Source: CAYLZO01 sp964387775 (lineage in GTDB: Bacteria > Chloroflexota > Anaerolineae > JAAYZQ01). Taken from it: 10,795 nt of DNA. Position 1 is the stretch's first letter, and each line of letters begins with the position of its first letter. Shown one piece after another: positions 1-5,896 of this stretch. The translations under genes and the position numbers were made by a program. The stretch lies in NCBI GenBank assembly GCA_964387775.1, contig CAYLZO010000189.1:1-10795 (forward strand), written 5' to 3'. The notes under the pieces were generated by a model. It was not told the origin of the DNA. It saw only the letters and a program-made list of their open reading frames with translations, and ran no database searches.

Positions 1-9
1 TCCCCCTCT

Positions 10-68
10 TTGTCTGATAGCGTCCGATTAGTATAAATAATCAGACGGTATAATGAGTGAAGTATACC
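10..68. promoter_or_regulatory. Operator-like inverted and direct repeats at the left edge
   Basis: GTCCGATTA (22-30) and TAATCAGAC (38-46) form an inverted repeat with one mismatch. GTCTGAT at 12-18 repeats the same half-site directly, 10 bp to the left. A second inverted repeat, GGTATA (47-52) and TATACC (63-68), follows. A weak plus-strand promoter (TTGTCT at 10, 16-bp spacer, TATAAA at 32) overlaps the block. The arrangement suits a repressor binding at divergent promoters. The regulated gene on the left is outside the window. Confidence 0.45.
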
Positions 69-589
69 ACTTTTGGCACCGGATCGCAAACGAAAAGGCA
101 CAACCCCACCGCCCCCCTGTCGGCCCAGCCGTTGCCCCTGCCTGGCCTTGCTCCGCACCGGCCGCCGGCAGGGTAGCAAGCCAAAAGGCTTGCCGTACCC
201 CATGCCCCTTGGGCCGGGTCCTCTCGGCCTCGGGGGCGCCGTACATCGGCCGCCCCCTTGCCGTACCCCATGCCCCCCAGGCCCAGAGGTCTCGGGTTTG
301 GGGGCGCCGTACCTTGCTCCTGGCCGCCGCGTTGCTGGGCATGCTGGGCAGGCTCACGCCCGCCGCTCCTGTCGCACTTGGCAGGGCAGCCGGCCCGCGC
401 AAACTGGCCCGCAGGCTCCCCCCTGGCCCACCGGGCTGTTAGGGTAGGTGCAAAGGTCGTCGTCCCTGTAGACGCACCAGGCACAGACGGGCGCCGCCGG
501 CGCAGCTCGGGCCATCCCAGGCCGCCGGTTGTTAGCCAGTCAGCTATCACCACGACCAGGCCCACCCCCAAGACGGGCGTGATATTCAT
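41..589 (-). CDS. Doubtful open frame with an N-terminal hydrophobic segment
   Basis: The frame starts at an ATG preceded by AAAGGAG about 12 nt upstream. It begins with a plausible membrane segment (VLGVGLVVVIADWL, residues 6-19). After about residue 35 the protein is low-complexity Gly/Arg/Pro, and the frame crosses a hairpin and a tandem duplication (171-312). Other frames here are open too because of high GC. If the chain of operons controlled by intergenic modules is real, this would be the gene downstream of the first module. Only the first 30-40 residues look natural, so it may be a small membrane peptide or the decayed start of a gene. No family is recognised. Confidence 0.22.
   Translation of the reverse strand: MNITPVLGVGLVVVIADWLTTGGLGWPELRRRRPSVPGASTGTTTFAPTLTARWARGEPAGQFARAGCPAKCDRSGGREPAQHAQQRGGQEQGTAPPNPRPLGLGGMGYGKGAADVRRPRGREDPAQGAWGTASLLACYPAGGRCGARPGRGNGWADRGAVGLCLFVCDPVPKVVYFTHYTV
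61..89 (-). promoter_or_regulatory. Sigma70-like promoter reading out of the window to the left
   Basis: On the minus strand TTGCGA (89-84) is followed by a 17-bp spacer and TATACT (66-61), with a TG one base before the -10 (extended -10). The ten bases GTGGTATACT are identical to the -10 region of the small-RNA promoter at 5881-5890. The predicted start near 54 lies next to the operator-like repeats, so repression by a DNA-binding protein is plausible. Confidence 0.5.
171..200. repeat. Strong hairpin with AAAA loop
   Basis: GGGTA plus GCAAGCC (171-182), loop AAAA, then GGCTTGC and TACCC (187-200, with a 2-nt bulge) give a 12-bp stem. Half of the same element, GGGTAGCAAGC, reappears on the minus strand at 9326-9316, ending at the assembly gap. 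Its role is unknown; it could be a terminator or a structural repeat. Confidence 0.5.
189..312. repeat. Imperfect tandem duplication, 68-bp period
   Basis: A 56-bp segment at 189-244 recurs at 257-312. Both copies start with CTTGCCGTACCCCATGCCCC and end with GGGGGCGCCGTAC, with changes in the middle. The duplication lies in the poorly coding left end and supports the view that this stretch is not under strong protein-coding selection. Confidence 0.6.
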
Positions 590-718
590 TGGTCAGCTTG
601 TCTCCTTTCCGGGCGCCGTTCGTTTCTCATAGCCATTTGACTACCCGAAAGCGCCCACGTCGCCGGCGCCGCTCCGCCCGGTCAGGCCAGAATGGAGCCG
701 AGGTCTCTGATCTTCTCA

Positions 719-754
719 CCTTGCCCCACCGCCGGCCGGGCCGCTGGGGCAAAG
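719..754 (-). promoter_or_regulatory. Module M1, hairpin A (leader or attenuator-like stem)
   Basis: TTGCCCCA (721-728) pairs with TGGGGCAA (745-752) around a GC-rich loop. GGCCGGGCCG in the loop (734-743) recurs at 807-816 inside hairpin B, 73 bp away. No U-tract follows on the minus strand, so this is the weakest of the four A hairpins as a terminator. It lies between the 341-aa gene and whatever is encoded further left. Confidence 0.4.
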
Positions 755-770
755 TCAAAAGGTCAGATCG

Positions 771-799
771 TTGTCAAGCGCTCCCCTCTCTGATATAAT
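771..799 (+). promoter_or_regulatory. Module M1 promoter
   Basis: TTGTCA (771-776), a 17-bp spacer and TATAAT (794-799) match the sigma70 consensus at 11 of 12 positions. It points rightward into the 3' end of a minus-strand gene, so it does not serve an obvious protein gene. The expected start is near 806. Confidence 0.7.
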
Positions 800-805
800 G
801 GTGGT

Positions 806-885
806 GGGCCGGGCCGGCGCCTTGTCGGATAGTCAGCCCGGCCCACCCCAGGGGGCTTGCAATCATAGGCAAGCCCTCACAGTAC
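806..885 (+). ncRNA. Module M1 candidate antisense small RNA (about 80 nt)
   Basis: Just after the promoter, GGTGGGCCGGGC (803-814) and GCCCGGCCCACC (836-847) form a perfect 12-bp stem (hairpin B) whose first bases overlap the predicted start. GGGCTTGC (853-860) and GCAAGCCC (869-876) form an 8-bp hairpin C with an 8-nt loop. No clear U-run follows. The region 590-911 has no convincing protein gene and holds mainly this module. Hairpin B has its arms in the opposite order from M2-M4, so M1 is a divergent member or only an analogue. Confidence 0.45.
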
Positions 886-911
886 CATTCCACCCTCGCG
901 GGCTAGCACAG

Positions 912-1937
912 CTAGCGGCCCTCGCCGGCAGATTCGTCGACGTCTGCCACTTGGACGCGGACGTGCAGGCGCTCGCCATCATCGCTCTGCACTTGGGCCC
1001 TAACACGGGGACCATCGCCGACCTGGATCACGGGGTGGCCATCCGGCTGTTCCTCTTGGCGCCTGAACCAGTCCGGGGCCAGTTCTTCCCCGCTTGGCTC
1101 GGCAAAAGGCACGTGGGCGCCGTACTGCATGCGCTGAAGCATGGCCGTCTCGAGCATCACCCGCTCGGCCCGGTTGACGTGCTGCCGGTCATCGTTGACC
1201 AGGGCGTGCAGGCGCCGCAGGCTGTGCTCGATCAACTTCTGCCCACCGGCGAGGTCCTGGCGGTCCTTGTGCGCCTCTTGGGTCAGAGCCAGGGAACCGG
1301 CGCGAAACTCGTCGAGTACGCCGGCCAGCTCCTCACTCACGGGCTGCACCGGGATCACCAGGTCGACCACGCTCTCGCTGGTGCGATTGTAGCCACGGAA
1401 GCGCAGCAACCGGCTCTGGTGGTCGACCACCGTCCAGTCTGTCACGTCGGCCGGGTTGGTGGTGGTGCCGAGCTGGGCGCCGACCATGGCGCTCAGGTAC
1501 ATGCCGATCCGCTGCTGCGTCAGGCCCGCGGTGGGCGCGCCCGTGGTCAGGTCTAACTCGACGGGCGGGCGGACGATCAGTGCTTGCCGGCCGACCGTCC
1601 GAAAGTGTGTGCCATCGGCCGGCGCCGGCCCGGTGCGCAGAGCCAGGGGCAACACGTCGAGGCCCTCGTCAGGGGTGTGGATCTCCAAGTCCAGATCGTG
1701 ACCGTCATCGGCGATCTGACTCCGGCGGGTCCGTCCGGTCAGTTTATCAAAGATACTCATGTCAATATCTCCTTTCAGGGTACGTATGGTTTCCATCCGA
1801 TAGCTCGATGCCAGGATGCCAAGGGCCTTGGCCTCGGCTCTGGCGCGCTCGCGGGTGGCCAGTCCAACCAGGACCCTCTCAGCCGCCACACCACCCGCGA
1901 CGATAACGGCGGCCAGGGCCAACAGTAGCTCAGTCAC
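912..1937 (-). CDS. Hypothetical protein, 341 aa, N-terminal membrane anchor, possible second start
   Basis: I do not recognise the family. The frame opens with GTG preceded by AGGAGGAG, 17 nt after the stop of the two-TM gene, so the two are probably co-translated. Residues 3-22 (LLLALAAVIVAGGVAAERVL) form one membrane helix, followed by a basic stretch (ATRERARAEAKA) expected in the cytoplasm. Residue 60 is an in-frame ATG (1760) with its own AAAGGAG 8 nt upstream; starting there gives a soluble 282-aa form beginning MSIFDKLTG. The rest is soluble, with an alpha-helical middle (about 210-290) and a charged tail ending DVDESAGEGR. Its place after an FtsK-type ATPase and a membrane protein suggests a part in the same DNA-handling or transfer apparatus; that is inference. 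Confidence 0.8.
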   Translation of the reverse strand: MTELLLALAAVIVAGGVAAERVLVGLATRERARAEAKALGILASSYRMETIRTLKGDIDMSIFDKLTGRTRRSQIADDGHDLDLEIHTPDEGLDVLPLALRTGPAPADGTHFRTVGRQALIVRPPVELDLTTGAPTAGLTQQRIGMYLSAMVGAQLGTTTNPADVTDWTVVDHQSRLLRFRGYNRTSESVVDLVIPVQPVSEELAGVLDEFRAGSLALTQEAHKDRQDLAGGQKLIEHSLRRLHALVNDDRQHVNRAERVMLETAMLQRMQYGAHVPFAEPSGEELAPDWFRRQEEQPDGHPVIQVGDGPRVRAQVQSDDGERLHVRVQVADVDESAGEGR

Positions 1938-1954
1938 ATAATCTCCTCCTCATC

Positions 1955-2404
1955 CTATTCCAGCTCTACCCGGTCGCCCTCGGTCAATTGCGGCCGGAGC
2001 CTATACGATGCCTCGATCGGGGGCAGCACAACGTAAGGATCTGGGTCATTCATCACCTGCTTGATGGTGACCGCGTGCTTGGCCCGCAGGTCGATTGCCG
2101 CGCCCGCTGCCTGGACCACCTTTCCAACCCCATCGTCCATCCCCTTGAGCCGGCCGCGGGCCTCGGTGTGGCCCCATTTGTAACAGGCCCACCCCACGAG
2201 GGGCAGCAGCAGCGTGGCGACGATGGCCCAGGCCCGAAGGATATCCGGCTCCAGCTCGCCAGTCAGCAGCCACAACCCACCCACCACCGCGGCGAGGAGC
2301 CCGACCAGGAGCAGAAAGAGGGCGCCCAGGACTTTGATATCGTCCATCTGCAGGCGGCTACGCGGCGCCGGCTGCTGCGTTGGTTCCTCTCGATAGTAGC
2401 TCAT
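1955..2404 (-). CDS. Two-TM small membrane protein, 149 aa
   Basis: The start is ATG at 2404 (MSYYREEP), which has AGGAGG 10 nt upstream; the frame extends further up but that part looks unnatural. Two strong membrane helices lie at about residues 23-47 (LGALFLLLVGLLAAVVGGLWLL) and 55-78 (WAIVATLLLPLVGWACYKW), joined by a short loop (TGELEPD). A proline-rich N-terminus and a soluble C-terminal domain of about 70 residues flank them. By the positive-inside rule both ends are probably cytoplasmic. It lies between the FtsK-type ATPase and the 341-aa protein in one transcription unit and could anchor or partner the ATPase, as small membrane proteins do in mobile-element transfer modules. No specific family is recognised. 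Confidence 0.8.
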   Translation of the reverse strand: MSYYREEPTQQPAPRSRLQMDDIKVLGALFLLLVGLLAAVVGGLWLLTGELEPDILRAWAIVATLLLPLVGWACYKWGHTEARGRLKGMDDGVGKVVQAAGAAIDLRAKHAVTIKQVMNDPDPYVVLPPIEASYRLRPQLTEGDRVELE

Positions 2405-2426
2405 TCGTTCTAAACCTCCTGTAACG

Positions 2427-2526
2427 CTGCCTGCCTGCCTGGCAAGCACGCTCACTCTCATTTCTGGGCCATTTTCGGGCCGTTTTGGCCCTCTGTGTGT
2501 GCCCACCGGGCAGGCAGGCAGGCAGG
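2427..2526. repeat. Long-range inverted repeat of tetranucleotide runs
   Basis: CTGCCTGCCTGCCT (2427-2440) and AGGCAGGCAGGCAG (2512-2525) are 14-bp perfect inverted arms made of (CCTG)n/(CAGG)n. The 71-nt spacer contains GGGCC (2466-2470) and a GGCC (2487-2490) that can pair. In the mRNA this would fold into a large stem directly after the ATPase stop codon and before the two-TM gene. It may set the expression ratio of the two genes or stabilise processed mRNA ends. Such runs are also slippage-prone. Confidence 0.6.
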
Positions 2527-2527
2527 C

Positions 2528-3832
2528 CTATGTCCCATCGAACGTCACCCAGTAGCCGGCCTCGTGCAGAGCCTCTTTCGTCTCCCTACCGAGGCCCAAC
2601 AGGCGGGCTGCCCGGCCGCTGCCCGGCCGGCCCAAGCCGGCTTCCTCCAGCCGCCTGACCAGCGTAGGCCGGCCTTCCTCCTCGACCGCGGCGATGATGC
2701 TGTGAGCCAGCTCCTGCCCGTTGTAGGACCACCCGGCCGGCTCTTCCACGTCCAGGCCCACGGCTTCGGCCTCGAGCCCGGGCCATTCTTCGAACTGCCA
2801 GGCACCGGCGCCGACGTCGGCCAGGTCGGCCTCTTCGACGAAGGCCATTTGCACGCGGTGGCAGGCCCCGGGCCCCACGGCGTAGGCGTCGCCGGCACCG
2901 AGCAGGTAATCGGCCCTGGGCAGGCTGCCCCCCACGGCCACCCGCGAGGCGTCCGGATCTCCGACGCGCAATGCCAGCTTACCGGTCAGGTTGCGCCGGG
3001 TGGTCGTGTCCCCGAAGGCCTCGACCGTGGGATGCTGCGTCGCCGCCAGGAGGTGGACGTGCGCTGCCCGGCCCTGGGCCGCAAGCTTGCGAAGCAGGTT
3101 CACGAACACATCATCCTCCGCAAACTCCTGGAATTCGTCCACCACCACCACCACACGGCCAGACGTGTCGCTTGCCGCATAGCGCCGGCGCATCTCGACC
3201 GCTGCCCAGCCCAGCGCCGCCCGCGAATCCGGGCCGTCGGTGGCCACGGGCCCCACGACGCCGGGCAGCCTGGCCAGCGTGCCCAGTCCCTCGCCCATTT
3301 TCCCGTCGACCAACACGAGCCGGTTGTCGGGGTCCTGGGCAAGCTGCAGCACGGCCGACCGCAATGCCACCGACTTGCCGCTGCCCGTCTGGCCGCTGAC
3401 CAGGAAGTGGGGCGTCTTGTCGTTGAGGCCCACAACCACCGTCGCGCCGCTCTCGGTCTTGCCGGCCACCCACCGGCCGCCCCGCTCGGGCCGCTTGTTC
3501 AGCGCCTTGAGCGGGATCATCGTCTCAGCCAGCTCGGGCGGCCAGCCAGCCTCGACGCGCACGAACCGGCCGGCCATGTAGATCGCCGGCTCGCCGGTGA
3601 ATGCCCAGGGGATAAACTGGCGCAGCAGGGCCGCCTCGTTGCGGGCGAGGCGCGAGAGCAGCTTGTCGGCCTGCACCCCGGCAAACAGCTCCAGGGCACC
3701 CGCCCGGGGCCCGGCCACGCCGTGCGCTCTCATCGCCAGGGGCTTGCCCGTGAGCTGGCCCTGGGTCGCGGCGCCGTGCAGGTACGCTGCCCACTGCTGC
3801 AATAGGCTTTCTCTCTGCTGTTGTCTGCTCAT
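2528..3832 (-). CDS. FtsK/SpoIIIE-type DNA-translocase ATPase of a mobile element, 434 aa
   Basis: The start is ATG at 3832 (MSRQQQRES) with GGAGG 8 nt upstream; an upstream in-frame GTG at 3847 is not favoured. The P-loop GQTGSGKSV (about 147-155), the Walker B strand VVVVVDEF (227-234), the motif LLAATQHPT (261-269) and a segment like FtsK's LLGxGD turn (YLLGAGDAY, 309-317) identify the family. There is no membrane segment and it is much shorter than chromosomal FtsK, as for plasmid or ICE translocases (TraB/TcpA-like). The last 60 residues (RPTLVRRLEEAGLGRPGSG onward) resemble a small helix-turn-helix domain, perhaps a DNA-recognition module. It heads an operon with a two-TM protein and a 341-aa protein. 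Its leader holds a terminator ending about 18 nt before the start codon. Family assignment is firm; a transfer role is inferred. Confidence 0.88.
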   Translation of the reverse strand: MSRQQQRESLLQQWAAYLHGAATQGQLTGKPLAMRAHGVAGPRAGALELFAGVQADKLLSRLARNEAALLRQFIPWAFTGEPAIYMAGRFVRVEAGWPPELAETMIPLKALNKRPERGGRWVAGKTESGATVVVGLNDKTPHFLVSGQTGSGKSVALRSAVLQLAQDPDNRLVLVDGKMGEGLGTLARLPGVVGPVATDGPDSRAALGWAAVEMRRRYAASDTSGRVVVVVDEFQEFAEDDVFVNLLRKLAAQGRAAHVHLLAATQHPTVEAFGDTTTRRNLTGKLALRVGDPDASRVAVGGSLPRADYLLGAGDAYAVGPGACHRVQMAFVEEADLADVGAGAWQFEEWPGLEAEAVGLDVEEPAGWSYNGQELAHSIIAAVEEEGRPTLVRRLEEAGLGRPGSGRAARLLGLGRETKEALHEAGYWVTFDGT

Positions 3833-3849
3833 AATCCCGCCCTCCACAC

Positions 3850-3878
3850 AAAAACGGCCTCACCGAGGTGGTGAGGCC
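3850..3878 (-). terminator. Module M2, hairpin A: intrinsic terminator in the leader of the ftsK-like gene
   Basis: On the minus strand GGCCTCACC, loop ACCTC, GGTGAGGCC gives a perfect 9-bp stem followed by GTTTTTG, a classic intrinsic terminator. It ends about 18 nt before the ATG at 3832, with the ribosome-binding site just after it, so it can act as an attenuator for the operon. GCCTCA in its plus-strand sequence (3857-3862) is copied at 3933-3938 in hairpin B, 76 bp away, giving the leader an alternative pairing that would break the terminator. Confidence 0.75.
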
Positions 3879-3883
3879 ATTTG

Positions 3884-3912
3884 TTGCCAGGAAGAGGAAT
3901 AGAGATTATACT
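3884..3912 (+). promoter_or_regulatory. Module M2 promoter
   Basis: TTGCCA (3884-3889), a 17-bp spacer and TATACT (3907-3912) form a good sigma70 promoter pointing right, opposite to both flanking genes. The expected start near 3919 is at the base of hairpin B. Confidence 0.7.
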
Positions 3913-3918
3913 ATTCCT

Positions 3919-4000
3919 CAGCCTGCCAAACCGCCTCATCCGGTTTGGTGGGTTAGAGCTGGGCAGGTGTTAGCAGCACCTGCTCAGCTCGATCCGTCTT
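3919..4000 (+). ncRNA. Module M2 candidate antisense small RNA (about 80 nt)
   Basis: Hairpin B: CCTGCCAAACCG (3922-3933) pairs with CGGTTTGGTGGG (3941-3952), 12 bp with two G-U type pairs and a 7-nt loop. Hairpin C: GAGCTGGGCAGGTG (3956-3969) pairs with CACCTGCTCAGCTC (3977-3990), 14 bp with one wobble and the 7-nt loop TTAGCAG. The loop contains UUAG, which fits the YUNR U-turn motif common in plasmid antisense RNAs. Hairpin C is probably the 3' end, although the following bases (GATCCGTCTTCGATT) are only moderately U-rich. The RNA is complementary to the leader of the ftsK-like operon if the rep transcript reads through. Confidence 0.55.
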
Positions 4001-4082
4001 CGATTGGTAATGCCTGTCGCGATCCTGACCCTGCTGCACCAGGTGGATGCCCCACCGGTGAGGAGCGGGCGCGTCTATAGAC

Positions 4083-5186
4083 TTAGGATGTCAACGCCAT
4101 AAAGGTGACCGACGTCTCCCTGCCGGCCCGCCGGCTCGCCGTCCGCTCGATAACCGTGATCAGCCGGTTTTGAAGCCAATCGACGCCGTAGGCGTGCCGG
4201 ACGCTGACGGTCAGGTGACCGTCGCTGGCCTCCACTACCCGGCTGCCGCGCAACCACGTGTCGAACGTGGCCCGGGTCATCTGCATGCTGAGCTCGTCGA
4301 GGATTGTCGACCACAGGCGTTGCACTTCCTGCGGTACGGGGTCCTCTTCCTGGATCTCCGGAGGGCCATCCTCGGCCGCCTGGCGCTCCTCTTGCGCCCA
4401 TTCCAGCTCGCGTTGCCGCCGCCGGCGCTGCACCTCGGCTTCCTGGAGGAACTCGGCCGGCGGCTCTTCGCTGCCCTCCAGCTTGCGGATGATGTTGCCC
4501 ACCGGGTTGGTCAGGCTGCGCCGGCGCGGGTCTTGTGCCCAAAGATACCATGCCTCGATCCATAACGGGTCAATCTCCTTGGCGGCGAGCTCGTCCCGTT
4601 TTGGGTTTTCCACGCCGATGCTGGCCAGGGTTTCCAACCGGTCTGCCACCTCGTCTGGTACGTCAACAACAACAGATGTTGTCTCTGTCGTAGTCTCTGC
4701 TGTGGTCTCTGTTAAAGATCTTACACTGTCAGGCAAATCCTTTTCACCGTTTGGGGAAGATGGTTTTTCCCCTTTGGGTAAAATGGATTTTACACTTTGT
4801 GTAAGAACGGTCTCCCAAGCTGCAAGGAAGGGACTCTCGTCTATCCTCACGTGCTTGGTGGGGGCCCCATCGAATTTGTAGAGAGCGGTGACGAGCAATC
4901 CCTGTTTTTCTAGGATCTTCACGGCCCGATCGAACTGCCGAGCCGTGATCCGGATTTCGTCCCACCAATCCTCACGCCGTTTGGCGATCCACCACTGCTC
5001 ATCCTTGTAGACGCGGAGCTTCGACTTGCCCTCCCGATCTGGCAGCGTCCAGAACACGATCTGGCTGAGCAGCAGGCCGGCCACCAGGTCGCCGGCCATA
5101 TCTACGTAGGCCTTCTTAAAATCAATCGTGTCCCTGGTCGTGGCTTCCCAGAGAAGGAACTGCTCAAAAGCCCGTTTCGAATCCAT
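4083..5186 (-). CDS. Plasmid/phage-type replication initiator with DnaA N-terminal domain at its C-terminus, 367 aa
   Basis: The start is ATG at 5186 (MDSKRAFEQF), 38 nt after the zinc-ribbon gene; a longer frame would overlap that gene and looks unnatural. Residues 30-115 (AGLLLSQIVFWT, WWIAKRREDWWDEI, TARQFDRAVKILEKQGLL) read like the winged-helix domain of replisome-organiser proteins of phages and plasmids. A low-complexity linker follows (TTAETTTETT, about 161-170), then an RRRRQRELEWAQEE-type helix near 255-270. Residues about 289-350 (LWSTILDELSMQMTRATFDT, HAYGVDWLQNRL) match DnaA domain I, which in DnaA contacts DnaB helicase and other partners. The likely job is origin binding by the N-terminus and helicase recruitment by the C-terminus. 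The linker DNA carries iteron-like repeats and an AT-rich tract. Rep function is inferred; the DnaA-domain match is strong. Confidence 0.82.
   Translation of the reverse strand: MDSKRAFEQFLLWEATTRDTIDFKKAYVDMAGDLVAGLLLSQIVFWTLPDREGKSKLRVYKDEQWWIAKRREDWWDEIRITARQFDRAVKILEKQGLLVTALYKFDGAPTKHVRIDESPFLAAWETVLTQSVKSILPKGEKPSSPNGEKDLPDSVRSLTETTAETTTETTSVVVDVPDEVADRLETLASIGVENPKRDELAAKEIDPLWIEAWYLWAQDPRRRSLTNPVGNIIRKLEGSEEPPAEFLQEAEVQRRRRQRELEWAQEERQAAEDGPPEIQEEDPVPQEVQRLWSTILDELSMQMTRATFDTWLRGSRVVEASDGHLTVSVRHAYGVDWLQNRLITVIERTASRRAGRETSVTFMALTS
4679..4804. repeat. Candidate replication origin inside the rep gene: iteron-like repeats and AT-rich tract
   Basis: Three 12-bp units sharing GTCTCTG start at 4679, 4691 and 4703. 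They are followed by a stretch much richer in A/T than the surroundings (about 4713-4812). Inside it, two 23-bp direct repeats begin at 4747 and 4770 (CCGTTTGGGGAAGATGG and CCCTTTGGGTAAAATGG, 14 of 17 identical). An inverted repeat, TTACAC (4790-4795) and GTGTAA (4799-4804), closes the block. Lambda-like and many Firmicutes phage initiators carry their origin within the initiator gene in the same way. The repeats encode a disordered linker, so protein low complexity is the competing explanation. Confidence 0.5.
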
Positions 5187-5224
5187 TCGCACGCCCTTTC
5201 CCCTTGCTCCCTGTGGGCCTCGGG

Positions 5225-5791
5225 CTACGCTGCTTTCACCGCGAGGATAACGCCACGGCCGTGGCAGTGTTCGCACCGGTCAAAGCCGCCGTCCTCTGCT
5301 GGCAGCCACCCAGGGACAGGAGATCCCGCGTTATAGCACACGGGACAGAACTGCGTATCCATCCACTCGCGGTCGCCATCCTGGCCCTGGTCGAAAAAAT
5401 GATTCAGGATCGATACAAAGCCCGTTTTCCACTGGGCCGGCTTGGGCTCCCCCGGCTCGGGCCATTGGCTCGCCATCTGCTGCTCGGCCTTATCCCTGGC
5501 CAGGACCTCGAGGCGTCGCGTTTCCCGGTCAAGCACCAGCCAGTGCTCGGCTTCTGCCTGAGAGCTGCCCAGGTTCACCGCCTGCAGGTCGGGGAATGTC
5601 TCCTCGGCGAGGAGCAGGAACAGGTCCCAGTTGCCGGCGCCGACCAGGTGGCCATCGACGTAGATCGCCGCGTCGTCTGCCGGCTCCCAATAGAAGGCTA
5701 CCTGCCGGGCATCGCCGGCGTAACCAAAGGCCCGCTCCCAGTTGCGGGGCAGGTCGCCGATTGCTTCCCTGCATCCTACGGCATTGTTCAT
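5225..5791 (-). CDS. Hypothetical protein with C-terminal zinc-ribbon-like motif, 188 aa
   Basis: The ATG at 5791 has GGGAGAGG just upstream. No family is recognised for the N-terminal 140 residues, which look like a soluble alpha/beta domain (VAFYWEPADDAAIYVDGHLV and NWDLFLLLAEETFPDLQAV). The C-terminus has CPVC (149-152) and CEHCHGRG (173-180), two CxxC pairs 20 residues apart. The second has the CxxCxGxG form seen in DnaJ-type zinc fingers, so zinc binding is likely. The gene is first in an operon with the replication initiator 38 nt downstream, so a role in replication or its control is plausible. Its leader has hairpin A of module M3 ending about 25 nt before the start. Confidence 0.78.
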   Translation of the reverse strand: MNNAVGCREAIGDLPRNWERAFGYAGDARQVAFYWEPADDAAIYVDGHLVGAGNWDLFLLLAEETFPDLQAVNLGSSQAEAEHWLVLDRETRRLEVLARDKAEQQMASQWPEPGEPKPAQWKTGFVSILNHFFDQGQDGDREWMDTQFCPVCYNAGSPVPGWLPAEDGGFDRCEHCHGRGVILAVKAA

Positions 5792-5815
5792 CGTCCTCTC
5801 CCTTCGTCAAAAGTT

Positions 5816-5855
5816 AACAGCCCGCCGTCGCCTTTTGTAGGCTTGGAGGGCTGTT
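5816..5855 (-). promoter_or_regulatory. Module M3, hairpin A in the leader of the zinc-ribbon/rep operon
   Basis: AACAGCCC (5816-5823) pairs with GGGCTGTT (5848-5855), with an inner GCC/GGC helix (5830-5832 and 5840-5842). On the minus strand it is followed by AACTTTTGACG, a weak U-rich run, and then the ribosome-binding site. The 11 bases ACAGCCCGCCG (5817-5827) are repeated exactly at 5895-5905 inside hairpin B, 78 bp away. The sequence after the stem (TAACTTTTGACGAA) resembles the same place before parA (TAACTTGACGAA), so the two leaders are homologous. Confidence 0.6.
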
Positions 5856-5860
5856 GGCCT

Positions 5861-5890
5861 TTGACCAAAGGGGAGCACACGTGGTATACT
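5861..5890 (+). promoter_or_regulatory. Module M3 promoter
   Basis: TTGACC (5861-5866), an 18-bp spacer and TATACT (5885-5890), with TG one base upstream of the -10. It points right, towards the end of the minus-strand 60-aa RHH gene. The expected start is near 5897. Confidence 0.7.
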
Positions 5891-5896
5891 CCCTAC

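Noticed and set aside
627..719. 30-aa arginine-rich minus-strand frame (GTG start) just after hairpin A of M1
   Set aside because: Position after the hairpin is suggestive of a leader peptide, but the ribosome-binding site would be inside the stem and such short basic frames are common in this composition.
771..1556. Plus-strand open frame beginning at the M1 promoter
   Set aside because: It starts within the promoter and small RNA and then runs antisense to the 341-aa gene; no ribosome-binding site and unnatural composition.
2495..3805. Long plus-strand open frame opposite the FtsK-type ATPase
   Set aside because: The minus strand carries clear Walker motifs over the same stretch. The plus frame is His/Pro/Arg-rich with no domain pattern, a GC-driven shadow.
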